Positions 33,317 to 41,464 of a stretch of 64,000 nt of DNA are shown piece after piece (positions within the stretch are counted from its first letter, which is position 1; each line of letters starts with the position of its first letter). The translations under genes and the position numbers were made by a program. The notes under the pieces were generated by a model. It worked only from the letters and a program-made list of their open reading frames with translations. It did no database searches and had not been told where the DNA came from. Source of the stretch: Cutibacterium avidum ATCC 25577 (GTDB lineage: Bacteria; Actinomycetota; Actinomycetes; Propionibacteriales; Propionibacteriaceae). The stretch covers positions 1,034,877-1,098,876 of the forward strand of contig NZ_JH165054.1 of the NCBI RefSeq assembly GCF_000227295.1, written 5' to 3'.

Positions 33317-34657
33317 TCACTCGTTGACCGGAAGGCCGGCGTCCTTGAGCGCCTTGACCGAAGTGTCCTGAGCGGTCTGGAAGATGTCCGAGACCTTGGC
33401 CTTGCCGGCTGCGGCATCGGCAGCCTTCTCATTCATCTTTGTGCCCACAACGGCGAATCCGGGGATGTAGCCGAACTTAGGAGCGAGCTTCTCGTTGGCC
33501 TTGGCGAGCTCAGCCATGACGTCCTGTCCGCCGAACTGTTTCTTCATCTTCTCGGGGGTGGTTACCTGGCCCTTGGCGGCGGGAACCAGCCCCTGGGTGG
33601 CAAGGTCATCGACCTGGGTGTTGAACCAGTCGTTGAACTGCATCGCCTGGGCGGCGTACTTGCAGCCCTTGACCACCGCCACGCCGGAACCACCGTCAGG
33701 ACCGGTCAGCTCAGAGCCACCGAAGGGCGGCAACTGAGCCACACGCCACTGGCCGTTGTAAGGCGTCTTGTCCAGGGCGTCGAGCATGAAGCCGGTCTCC
33801 CAGGCAGCAGCAATATTGCCGATGAGCTTTCCGTTGACGAGAGCCTTCGTGTAGGCGTCGCTCCAACGGGCGTCGGTGAGGGCGCTCTTGTCGTCGAGGG
33901 CCTTCTGCCAGAAGTCAGCAACGACCTTGGTCTTGTCGCCGTTGGTGTCAACCTTCCACTTGTCACCCTCGGCGGAGTACCAGACGGCACCACCGGCAGC
34001 CGCCTGGGCGGACAGCGAGTTCTGGGCCTCATCGGGCTCGAACCCGAGGATGTACTTGCCCTTGGCAGCGGCTTTCTTGGCAGCGGCGAGCAGTTCATCG
34101 GAGGTCTTCGGAACCTCGATGCCGAGCTTCTTGAACTCAGCCTCGTTGTAGACGTAGACCAGCGGGCCGGTGTCCTGGGGGAGACCGACGACCTTGTCGC
34201 CGACCGACATCTGCCCGTAGGCGACGGAAAAGTGGTCCTTGTACTTCTCAGCCTCGCTGGTGACGTCCTGGACCAGGCCCTTGACGTACATGTCCGGAAC
34301 CTCGGCATATCCGGCCTGCACCAGGCAAGGGGCGGTTCCGGCCTTGACGTCGGCCTCGAGCTTCGGCATGAGCTCGTTGGCCTTGCCCGGGAACTTCGTC
34401 GTCTCGACCTTGATGTCGGGGTGTTCGGAGTTCCACTTCTTGACGACGTCAGCAACCTTCGTCATGCCCTCGCCGTCGGGAAGACGATGCAGGTACTTAA
34501 TGGTGACCGGGCCGGACGCAGATGTGGCAGCGGCCTGCGAAGCGCTCTGGCTCGACGACCCGGATCCCTCCGAAGAACTGCCACAGGCACCGAGAACGAG
34601 CGTTCCGGCGACCATCGCAGCCACAGAGGCCACCCGACGAGTACGGCGTGTGATCAT
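33317..34657 (-). CDS. extracellular sugar-binding lipoprotein of ABC importer
   Basis: A 446-residue solute-binding protein (MalE/MsmE-type). ITRRTRRVASVAAMV and lipobox LGAC near residue 24 form the lipoprotein signal, followed by a Ser/Gln/Ala linker. Typical motifs include VVKKWNSEHPDIKVE, VYVYNEAEFKKLGIEVPKTSDELL and a C-terminal GLPVNE end. ATG 34657 is chosen because AAGGAAGAG precedes it and the signal peptide begins there. It is the first gene of the importer operon and diverges from the LacI gene, with a perfect palindromic operator between them. The sugar is not identifiable. Confidence 0.9.
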   Translation of the reverse strand: MITRRTRRVASVAAMVAGTLVLGACGSSSEGSGSSSQSASQAAATSASGPVTIKYLHRLPDGEGMTKVADVVKKWNSEHPDIKVETTKFPGKANELMPKLEADVKAGTAPCLVQAGYAEVPDMYVKGLVQDVTSEAEKYKDHFSVAYGQMSVGDKVVGLPQDTGPLVYVYNEAEFKKLGIEVPKTSDELLAAAKKAAAKGKYILGFEPDEAQNSLSAQAAAGGAVWYSAEGDKWKVDTNGDKTKVVADFWQKALDDKSALTDARWSDAYTKALVNGKLIGNIAAAWETGFMLDALDKTPYNGQWRVAQLPPFGGSELTGPDGGSGVAVVKGCKYAAQAMQFNDWFNTQVDDLATQGLVPAAKGQVTTPEKMKKQFGGQDVMAELAKANEKLAPKFGYIPGFAVVGTKMNEKAADAAAGKAKVSDIFQTAQDTSVKALKDAGLPVNE

Positions 34658-34758
34658 GTCAACCCTCTTCCTTGAGCGTCGGGACGCGGAGAGCCCGCAT
34701 CCTCGGGATGTTGACCGGCGTGTGGGGGAGACCGCCTTGGAGTCCGCCACAAACGTCG

Positions 34759-34772
34759 TGTACACGTGTACA
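34759..34772. promoter_or_regulatory. LacI-type operator
   Basis: TGTACACGTGTACA is a perfect 14-base palindrome with a central CG, typical of LacI-family sites. It lies between the divergent binding-protein gene and lacI gene, 88 bases before the regulator start. It should control the importer and possibly the regulator itself. Confidence 0.7.
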
Positions 34773-34859
34773 TTACGACATGTCACCCCACTCCGACAAG
34801 TGGGGGCCCACAATCGGAGCGTCGCCGATGACGATCCGGGGACAAAAGGAGGATTGCCG

Positions 34860-35867
34860 ATGAGCGAGGACACGGGTCGGCCCACCATGCATGACGTGGC
34901 TCGGGTGGCCGGCGTATCCCATGCGACGGTGTCACGAGTTCTCAACGGTCACACCAATGTGGCCCCCGCAACTGCTCGTGCCGTGGCTGACGCGATCATC
35001 ACCACCGGTTACGTACCCAATCGGGCAGCAAGGTCACTACGGGTTCAGTCAACTGACACCGTGGTCCTCGTCGCTCGCGAGAACGTCAATGTCTTCTACA
35101 CCGAGCCGACCCTGTCCCCGATGGCATCCGGCGCGAATCTTCGTTTGTCGGAGCACGGCTACCAGATGCTGCTTGCCCTCGTCGATGATCCTCGCTCGGC
35201 AGAACGTGTGGGGTCATTGATTGCCGGAGGATCCTTCGACGCGGCGATTCTGGTCGCCATGACCAACGAGGATCCGCTCGTTGCACGCCTCATGGCGACA
35301 AATATCCCGCTCGTGACCGCATCGACGCCATTCCCGGGATCGGACATCCCCTCCGCTGACACGGACAACGTCGGAGGCGCCCGAGCCATTACCGAACGGC
35401 TGGTGGCCACTGGTCGGTCGAAAGTGGTCGCCATTGGTGGGCCTTCCTGGGCACCAGTCACCCCGTTGCGTCTCGACGGGTTCCACCAAGGTGCGAGAAA
35501 TGCCGCGCTCGGGCACACCACGGTCGATGGGTGGACCCTCACCGCAGGCGAACGGGCAATGTCCGAGCTCCTCCAGCGCTACCCGGATCTCGACGGAGTC
35601 GTCGCGGCCTCCGATCTACTCGCCACCGGTGCGATCCGCGTCCTCAACGAAGCTGGGCGGCGAGTACCGCAGGATGTTGGCGTCGTCGGGTTCGACGATG
35701 CGCCGGCTGCGACCCTCAGCGATCCGCCATTGTCAACCGTACGAAGTGATGCCAGGGCGACCGGAGCCGCCCTGGCAGACATGGTGGTTGCACAGATTCG
35801 CGGTCAGGAACTCCCCCAACGCCACCTCGTCATACCGAACGAAGTGCTCTGGCGGGAGTCAGCCTGA
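34860..35867 (+). CDS. LacI-family transcriptional regulator of the ABC importer
   Basis: A 335-residue repressor. The LacI helix-turn-helix is at residues 10-30 (MHDVARVAGVSHATVSRVLNG), with the hinge helix NRAARSLRVQ and a periplasmic-binding-protein-like sugar domain containing VGFDDAP near the C terminus. ATG 34860 is supported by AAAAGGAGGA just before it. It diverges from the binding protein and importer permeases, with a 14-base operator between, which is the usual arrangement for local sugar-induced control. Its stop is 4 bases from the convergent SUFU-domain gene. Confidence 0.92.
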   Translation: MSEDTGRPTMHDVARVAGVSHATVSRVLNGHTNVAPATARAVADAIITTGYVPNRAARSLRVQSTDTVVLVARENVNVFYTEPTLSPMASGANLRLSEHGYQMLLALVDDPRSAERVGSLIAGGSFDAAILVAMTNEDPLVARLMATNIPLVTASTPFPGSDIPSADTDNVGGARAITERLVATGRSKVVAIGGPSWAPVTPLRLDGFHQGARNAALGHTTVDGWTLTAGERAMSELLQRYPDLDGVVAASDLLATGAIRVLNEAGRRVPQDVGVVGFDDAPAATLSDPPLSTVRSDARATGAALADMVVAQIRGQELPQRHLVIPNEVLWRESA

Positions 35868-35871
35868 GACG

Positions 35872-36564
35872 TCACACCGCCGACGGACGCTGCAGGTCGG
35901 TGTAATTCACCGCCTTGGCATCCAGCAGATCGACAAAATCGTCGAAGCCGTTGACCTCCAGCCACTGACGTTCGGCCTCGGTGATCGGGACGCCCAGGAG
36001 CCAGTGCACCTTGAGATCACCAATTTCCACCCGGTCGAGTTGAGGGGTGGTGAATGGATGACACCACATCAGGTGCGGGGTGGTGGAATTCGGCGCGTAC
36101 ATCGACACGACGTCGCCGAAGACAATTCCCGGGGCCATCGGCCAGTGGTCACGCAGCACCGCAAAGGCGCATGACCCCAGAACCTTGCCCATGACGTCGG
36201 AGCCGGGAGCGCCCACGACCATGAGTTCGGCGCGAATGTCACTGCTGGTCCCGTCGACAAGGGCTATTGAGTTCGGCTCGGCGTGCAAGCTCACCGTCGA
36301 CCAGGTTGACCATCCCGGTGCAGGCGCGTCCGCGAAGGACAGGACGTCGATACGAACTTCTTCAGCGGCATCGACCATGCCGTCGGCGCGCGGAGTGCCG
36401 CCGACGGCCTCGACCACGGCCTGGGCAACCTGAGGGCCAGTCGAAGGCATCTGTGTCGGCTCGGCCAGATGCTCGGGCAGGTCTTGCGGATCCAGCGGTC
36501 GCTCTGCGGCCGGCTGATCACCGCCGGGAAGGCGTGCTGCAGGGGAGACGTTGTCGTCACTCAT
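35872..36564 (-). CDS. suppressor-of-fused (SUFU) domain protein
   Basis: A 230-residue soluble protein. The first 55 or so residues are Pro/Ala/Glu-rich. The rest matches the bacterial SUFU domain layout: RIDVLSFADAPAPGWSTW, AELMVVG, then GIVFGDVVSMY, and the typical end KVHWLLGVPITEAERQWLE plus DDFVDLLDAK. In bacteria this domain is often linked to polymorphic-toxin immunity, but no toxin is adjacent. The function is unknown. It is convergent with LacI. Confidence 0.72.
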   Translation of the reverse strand: MSDDNVSPAARLPGGDQPAAERPLDPQDLPEHLAEPTQMPSTGPQVAQAVVEAVGGTPRADGMVDAAEEVRIDVLSFADAPAPGWSTWSTVSLHAEPNSIALVDGTSSDIRAELMVVGAPGSDVMGKVLGSCAFAVLRDHWPMAPGIVFGDVVSMYAPNSTTPHLMWCHPFTTPQLDRVEIGDLKVHWLLGVPITEAERQWLEVNGFDDFVDLLDAKAVNYTDLQRPSAV

Positions 36565-36689
36565 GCCTTGATCCTGTCATGTTGATGGCTCGGACGCGTC
36601 TAGGGAGGGCTTTTTCTTGCCCGGAGTGGGAAGGTAGAAGTGTTACCAAGAGCACATCTGTCACCTGAACCCGACCGCGAAGGGAGACC

Positions 36690-37547
36690 ATGCCTCCGCT
36701 GAAATCCGACGTGTGGACCTGGGACACGCTGATCCACATCCTCATCATCATCGCCCTTGCGATAGTTGCCCGCTGGCTGCTACGCAAGGGCGTCGACTGG
36801 ACGATTCGCCTCATGGTGTCGCGCTCGGAAAAGCGCGAGGCCACCATGCCCGGGCGCACCCGCCGCATCCTCGCCGAAGCGACAGGTGCGACTCTCGACA
36901 GGCAGAATCAGCGCACGACGACCGTCGGCGGACTGCTCTCGAATGTCGGCGTTGCCATCATCATCATCGTCGCCCTGCTGTCGGGATTCAGCACCATTGG
37001 CATCAAGATCACCCCAATCCTGACCTCCGCCGGAATCGTCGGCGTAGCCCTGGCCTTCGGCGCGCAGACGCTCGTCAAGGATGTCCTGGCGGGACTTTTC
37101 ATCATCTTCGAGGACCAGTACGGCGTCGGTGACGCGGTGAAGATCAACGAGGTGGAGGGCCTGATCGAGGACGTCGGCCTGCGCGTGACCCGAATCAGGG
37201 ACTGGAACGGTGCCGCCTGGTACCTTCGAAACGGGGAAATCACCAAGGTCGGCAATGTGACTCAAGGATGGACGACCTCGTTCACCGACATCAAGGTGCA
37301 CGCCTTGGAGGACCCGAATCAAGTCATCCGGGTCATCCGGAAGGTCCTCGACGATATTGCGGTCGAATTCGAAGGCACCCTGCTCGACAAGCCCCTGGTG
37401 TTGGGAGTCGGCGACATCACCGGCGACACCATGACCTTCCAGGTGATGACGAAGTGCATCGCGAACCAGCATCATGACGTGCTGCGCGCCCTGCGCCGTG
37501 AGTGCAAGGACGCTTTCGACGCCGCGAGAATCCGTGGAGCCTTTTGA
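36690..37547 (+). CDS. small-conductance mechanosensitive channel, MscS family
   Basis: A 285-residue inner-membrane channel that opens on hypo-osmotic stress. There are three predicted helices: near 11-30, 85-105, and a Gly/Ala-rich pore-lining TM3 (GIVGVALAFGAQTLVKDVLAG, about 115-136). These are followed by the beta domain with DQYGVGDAVKI and RNGEITKVGN, and the alpha/beta C-terminal domain. The Ala/Gly packing pattern of TM3 is the family hallmark. AAGGGAG lies 6-12 bases before ATG 36690. It appears to be a single gene, followed by a gene graveyard. Confidence 0.92.
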   Translation: MPPLKSDVWTWDTLIHILIIIALAIVARWLLRKGVDWTIRLMVSRSEKREATMPGRTRRILAEATGATLDRQNQRTTTVGGLLSNVGVAIIIIVALLSGFSTIGIKITPILTSAGIVGVALAFGAQTLVKDVLAGLFIIFEDQYGVGDAVKINEVEGLIEDVGLRVTRIRDWNGAAWYLRNGEITKVGNVTQGWTTSFTDIKVHALEDPNQVIRVIRKVLDDIAVEFEGTLLDKPLVLGVGDITGDTMTFQVMTKCIANQHHDVLRALRRECKDAFDAARIRGAF

Positions 37548-37690
37548 TCCGGCGGGCCGTTTTCATCACGACATGACACCTGCCATCACCATGGTGTGAC
37601 ACCGTGCCCCGAAACGACTCTCAAATGCGGTCCTGGACTTCTCCCTCGGCAAGAGTCCTTCCCAATGGAACGACAGGGCAGGAACGGCTG

Positions 37691-37800
37691 ATGACGAAAA
37701 ATCACACCCCGCTGACCATCAAGGGCGTGTCGAAATCATTCTGTCGCTCAGCCAGGGAAATTGTTCACGCGGTGAACGACATCTCCTTCACCGTCGACCA
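37691..37800 (+). pseudogene. relic of an ABC transporter ATPase (N-terminus)
   Basis: From ATG 37691 the frame reads MTKNHTPLTIKGVSKSF and then AVNDISFTV, which is the typical beginning of an antibiotic- or lipid-type ABC ATPase before the Walker A loop. After that point the sequence jumps to unrelated frames and no Walker A is found. About 35 codons survive. Confidence 0.7.
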
Positions 37801-37802
37801 CC

Positions 37803-38045
37803 ATCGACATGCCCCTGGGCCTGACCCGCCCGGACAACGTACGCCTCGAGGTCGCCATGCACGTTCCTGGTCTGGTCATCACCGGACTGGCGTTCTTCGA
37901 CAACGTCTTCATCCCATTGAGCGACACCATGCCCACCATCGGACGATGGAGCCCCGCCTACGACATCACGGCTCTTGCCCGCTGCCCGTTGACCAACGGC
38001 ATGGACATTGGCGGTGGCCACGACTCCTTGAGGGTTCTTCCAACG
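37803..38045 (+). pseudogene. relic of an ABC-2 type permease (C-terminus)
   Basis: The frame reads LTRPDNVRLEVAMHVPGLVI, then TGLAFFDNVFIPLSDTMP and SPAYDITALARCPLTNGMD, which resembles the end of an ABC-2 permease (hydrophobic exit helix, then PLxxM and YxxxxLAR). It follows directly on the ATPase relic in another frame, so an internal deletion probably removed most of both genes. Confidence 0.6.
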
Positions 38046-38126
38046 ATCCCAGAACAACTTCCCGCTCCGGTGCGATTTTCCCCTTCAAGGCACCAACGCC
38101 GTCACCGGGGTGACGGAAGAACGCGC

Positions 38127-38280
38127 ATGACGATGAGAATTCTCATTGCCGAGGACATCGATCTGGGGCTCGCCGCCACCGCGATGTGAAGGGGTCACTC
38201 TCTCTCATCACCGACCGTGAGACCGAAATCCTGGGAATGGTCGTGGATGGCTCTGCCGAACGTGCGTCGTCAGCAGGGGA
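38127..38280 (+). pseudogene. relic of a NarL/LuxR-type response regulator
   Basis: MTMRILIAEDIDLGLAATAM looks like the first strand and acidic pocket of a receiver domain, then stops. Right after it, in another frame, LITDRETEILGMVVDG is the beginning of a LuxR-type DNA-binding domain. Receiver and recognition helices are missing. Next to ABC relics, this suggests a lost two-component/ABC export cluster. Confidence 0.6.
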
Positions 38281-38285
38281 GAGGG

Positions 38286-39431
38286 TCAGCGTCCGAGTTC
38301 CTCCCGCACCGCCTGCTCCACAGCCTGGCTGAGCAGCAATCCGGCCTTAGCCATCGACTCATCCGGATCCGGCTCGATGTCCGACAAACAGATGATTCGT
38401 TGGAATGCCCCGCGCTTGTCCCCGGGGAGGTCGCATTTTCCACAGACTGCCCACACCGGCACCCCGGCATCGAGAGCAATCTTGCGGATGGTGTCGGGGA
38501 GCTTCCCCAGGAGAGTCTGCCGGTCGATCCGTCCCTCCCCGGTGATGACCAACCCTGCCTCGGAAATTTTTGACACCGCCTTTGCCCATCCGAGCACTGC
38601 AGCTGCTCCTGGACGGTACTTCGCGCCCAGACAACGGAGCGCCCAGCCAACTCCACCAGCGGCACCAGAGCCAGGGGCGTCCCGGTACGCGCTACCAATG
38701 GCCGCCTCCATGAGATCAGCGAGCCTGGTCAGACCAGCTTCAGCAACCTCGATCCCTTCCTCGTCCAGTCCCTTTTGCGGACCGAAAACTGCTGCTGCAC
38801 CGCTCGGCCCCAGCAGCGGTGAGGTGACGTCACATGCCACGGTCAGCTTCACTCCCGACAGCTTTCGGTTCAACCCGGACAGATCGAGGCGCGAGAGTTC
38901 CGGCAACCCCGCTGCGCCGGGAGAAATGGGCGCCAAGTTCTTGTCGAGCAAGCGCACCCCGAGGGCTTCCAGCATCCCCGCACCGCCATCGGTGGAGGCC
39001 GAGCCGCCGACCCCGACGGTGATGTCAGTCGCTCCACTGCGCAGCGCAGCCGCAATGACCTCCCCGAGGCCGCGACTGGATGCCACCAACCCGCGTCGAG
39101 GGGTCGGTGGTCCGGACACCCTGTCAGCCCTCTCCAGACCACAACAGGTGGCCATCTCGATGACTGCCTGGTTGTCGCGCAAGGCATAGTCGACTTCGGC
39201 AAGGTCACCGGTCGCCCCGTGGCACTTGACGGTTACGGCGTGGAACCCAGCTGCCAGAACAGCCTCCACAGTTCCCTCACCGCCGTCAGCAACTGGAATC
39301 GTCATGACCTCACGCCTCGGGTCAGCTGCGGAAAACCCTCGCTGTACCGCCCGGCACGCCTTGCCGGAGCTCAGAGAGCCCTTGAACGAGTCAACGGCCA
39401 CAACCACAGGTGCATTCGGATCAGGACGCAT
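38286..39431 (-). CDS. glxK: glycerate 2-kinase (GlxK/GarK family)
   Basis: Phosphorylates D-glycerate with ATP to 2-phosphoglycerate, which enters lower glycolysis. The 381 residues have the family start VVVAVDSFKGSLSSGKA, ADGGEGTVEAV, the catalytic-site GVGGSASTDGGAGMLEALG, PGSGAAGGVGWAL and the end motif TGEGRIDRQTL followed by GKLP. ATG 39431 is preferred over the longer frame from 39653, because the protein family begins there. No glycerate-producing genes are adjacent. Its stop is next to the regulator relic on the other strand. Confidence 0.92.
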   Translation of the reverse strand: MRPDPNAPVVVAVDSFKGSLSSGKACRAVQRGFSAADPRREVMTIPVADGGEGTVEAVLAAGFHAVTVKCHGATGDLAEVDYALRDNQAVIEMATCCGLERADRVSGPPTPRRGLVASSRGLGEVIAAALRSGATDITVGVGGSASTDGGAGMLEALGVRLLDKNLAPISPGAAGLPELSRLDLSGLNRKLSGVKLTVACDVTSPLLGPSGAAAVFGPQKGLDEEGIEVAEAGLTRLADLMEAAIGSAYRDAPGSGAAGGVGWALRCLGAKYRPGAAAVLGWAKAVSKISEAGLVITGEGRIDRQTLLGKLPDTIRKIALDAGVPVWAVCGKCDLPGDKRGAFQRIICLSDIEPDPDESMAKAGLLLSQAVEQAVREELGR

Positions 39432-39584
39432 GGTCTCAGCATGGCATGCGGACATGTTGGCTCCCGAAACTGGCCCCATGACCTTCGCTGAACATTTTCG
39501 CCGCGTCGCATCGATCCTCGTCACGAGATCTGCCCGACACACATGATGTCGGCACTTTTCGTCACACCCCGTAAACTCGGTGTC

Positions 39585-39800
39585 ATGGTGAATCGCGCCT
39601 ACCTGTCCCTGAGCGTTCTTGCCCTCGTGTTGTGGGTGGCCGCGTACCGTCATCTACCCGGCTGGGCGGCTGGAGTGACGCTGGCGTGCGTCGTGCTGTT
39701 CTCCCTGTTCTGCGAGTGGTCCCGAGTGCGCACCCTGGCCCGCATTGGCAAGTCCCGCGGCACCAACCACCAGAGTTCACGCGGTCGCAAGTTGTCCTGA
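39585..39800 (+). CDS. small membrane protein, unknown function
   Basis: A 71-residue protein with two hydrophobic helices (near residues 4-19 and 24-43) and a basic Arg/Lys/Ser-rich tail. ATG 39585 is the first clear start; an upstream in-frame ATG (39543) and a GTG (39588) are alternatives. No family is recognised. It lies 120 bases before the CCA-adding enzyme gene, on the same strand. Confidence 0.55.
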   Translation: MVNRAYLSLSVLALVLWVAAYRHLPGWAAGVTLACVVLFSLFCEWSRVRTLARIGKSRGTNHQSSRGRKLS

Positions 39801-39920
39801 CAAGGCTGTTGACCATCCCCGTGACACGGTTTCCGATCACGCTGGCTTCAGCACTTCCCTTCCAGCTCGCCAGCTTCGTGACCGCCGCAAAAGCCAATGT
39901 CGCGTAGGCTGTCTGCCGCC

Positions 39921-41420
39921 ATGCCTGAAAAAAACGTCAACAGCCCCTCGACGCTGCCCACCGCCCTGCACCCAACCCCCGATGAGTCGGGGATGACCGT
40001 GCCGCAGCTGCTCCAACACCGCATCGATGTGCTTTTTGAGCAGGTGCCGCTGGTCGCTGAACTGGGCAAGGTCTTTGCGCAGGCGGGTCACGACCTTTAT
40101 CTCGTCGGGGGGTCCGTCCGCGACGCCCTCATGGGCCGTCTTGGACACGACCTTGACTTCACCACCGACGCTCGCCCCGACACGACGGAGGCAATTCTTC
40201 GCAGCTGCACCCATGCGACATGGGACATCGGCCGAGCCTTCGGGACTATCGGCGCCCAGATCGACGACTGGGTGGTGGAGGTCACCACCTACCGCGCAGA
40301 CGCGTACCACCCTGACTCCCGCAAGCCCGAGATCGTCTACGGAGACACCCTCGAGGACGATCTCATCCGTCGCGACTTCACGGTCAACGCGATGGCATTG
40401 CATGCCATGACTCGAACATTCTCCGATCCCTACGCCGGACTCGCCGACATCGTGGCGGGAGTTTTGCGCACTCCCTTCCCGCCAGAGCGGTCGTTCAGCG
40501 ATGACCCGCTGCGCATGATGCGAGCTGCACGGTTCACCTCCCAGCTCGGCTTCACCGTCACCGATGAGGTCCGTGCCGCCATGACTGACATGGCCCCACG
40601 CATCGAGATCATCTCCGCCGAACGTGTCCATGACGAACTCTCCAAGACCCTCCTCACTGACCACCCGCGTGCGGGCCTCGACCTCCTGGTCGCCACTGGC
40701 GTCGCTGACCATGTGCTCCCCGAGCTGCCAGCCTTGCGTCTAGAACGCGACGAGCACCATCGTCACAAGGACGTCTACGAGCATTCCCTGACAGTTCTAG
40801 ACCAGTCCATCGACCTCGAGAAGCGCCGCGGTCACGAGCCCGACCTCACCGGTCGTCTGGCTGCTCTGCTGCATGACATCGGCAAACCGCCGACACGTAA
40901 GTTCGAGCCCGGCGGCAAGGTGAGCTTTCACCACCACGACGTCGTGGGAGCAAAGATGGCCCGCAAACGTCTCAAGGCCCTCACCTATCCCAGCCAGGTC
41001 GTCAAGGATGTGTCAAAACTCGTCGAACTGCACCTGCGCTTCCATGGCTACGGCGACCAGGGGTGGACGGACTCGGCGGTGCGTCGTTATGTCCGTGATG
41101 CTGGCGACCAACTGGAGCGTTTGCACATCCTGACCCGCTCTGACTGCACTACCCGGAATCGTCGCAAGGCCGAGCGGCTGGAATTCGCCTACGACGACCT
41201 CGAGAGGCGCATCGCCGACCTCACCGCCAAGGAAGAGCTGGCTGCGATTCGTCCCGACCTCGACGGCGAAGAGATCATGGCCACCCTGGGCATCAAGCCC
41301 GGCCCAGCGGTCGGCAAGGCCTACAAGTTCCTCCTCAACCTCCGCCTCGACGAAGGCCCGCACACTCCTGGCGAGGCAAAGGCCGCACTGCTGGCGTGGT
41401 GGGCCGAGCAAGAGCACTGA
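39921..41420 (+). CDS. pcnA: CCA tRNA nucleotidyltransferase
   Basis: Adds or repairs the 3' CCA of tRNAs. The 499-residue class II enzyme has the nucleotidyltransferase head LVGGSVRDALMGR...DLDFTTDA near 62-85, the RRDFTVNAMA motif, the RxxRFxxQ-like RAARFTSQLGF, and an HD domain (LLHDIGKPPT near 315) of the actinobacterial type. ATG 39921 (MPEKN) gives the expected start; an in-frame ATG at 39897 is possible. In many actinobacteria this gene begins the pcnA, (mutT), DUF6049, murJ, sigM, trxB block. Here the block continues to DUF6049 and a pseudokinase but lacks murJ and sigM. Confidence 0.95.
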   Translation: MPEKNVNSPSTLPTALHPTPDESGMTVPQLLQHRIDVLFEQVPLVAELGKVFAQAGHDLYLVGGSVRDALMGRLGHDLDFTTDARPDTTEAILRSCTHATWDIGRAFGTIGAQIDDWVVEVTTYRADAYHPDSRKPEIVYGDTLEDDLIRRDFTVNAMALHAMTRTFSDPYAGLADIVAGVLRTPFPPERSFSDDPLRMMRAARFTSQLGFTVTDEVRAAMTDMAPRIEIISAERVHDELSKTLLTDHPRAGLDLLVATGVADHVLPELPALRLERDEHHRHKDVYEHSLTVLDQSIDLEKRRGHEPDLTGRLAALLHDIGKPPTRKFEPGGKVSFHHHDVVGAKMARKRLKALTYPSQVVKDVSKLVELHLRFHGYGDQGWTDSAVRRYVRDAGDQLERLHILTRSDCTTRNRRKAERLEFAYDDLERRIADLTAKEELAAIRPDLDGEEIMATLGIKPGPAVGKAYKFLLNLRLDEGPHTPGEAKAALLAWWAEQEH

Positions 41421-41464
41421 ACCTCACGCGGACCACGGTTCAATCCCGTCCCCGGCCAACTACC

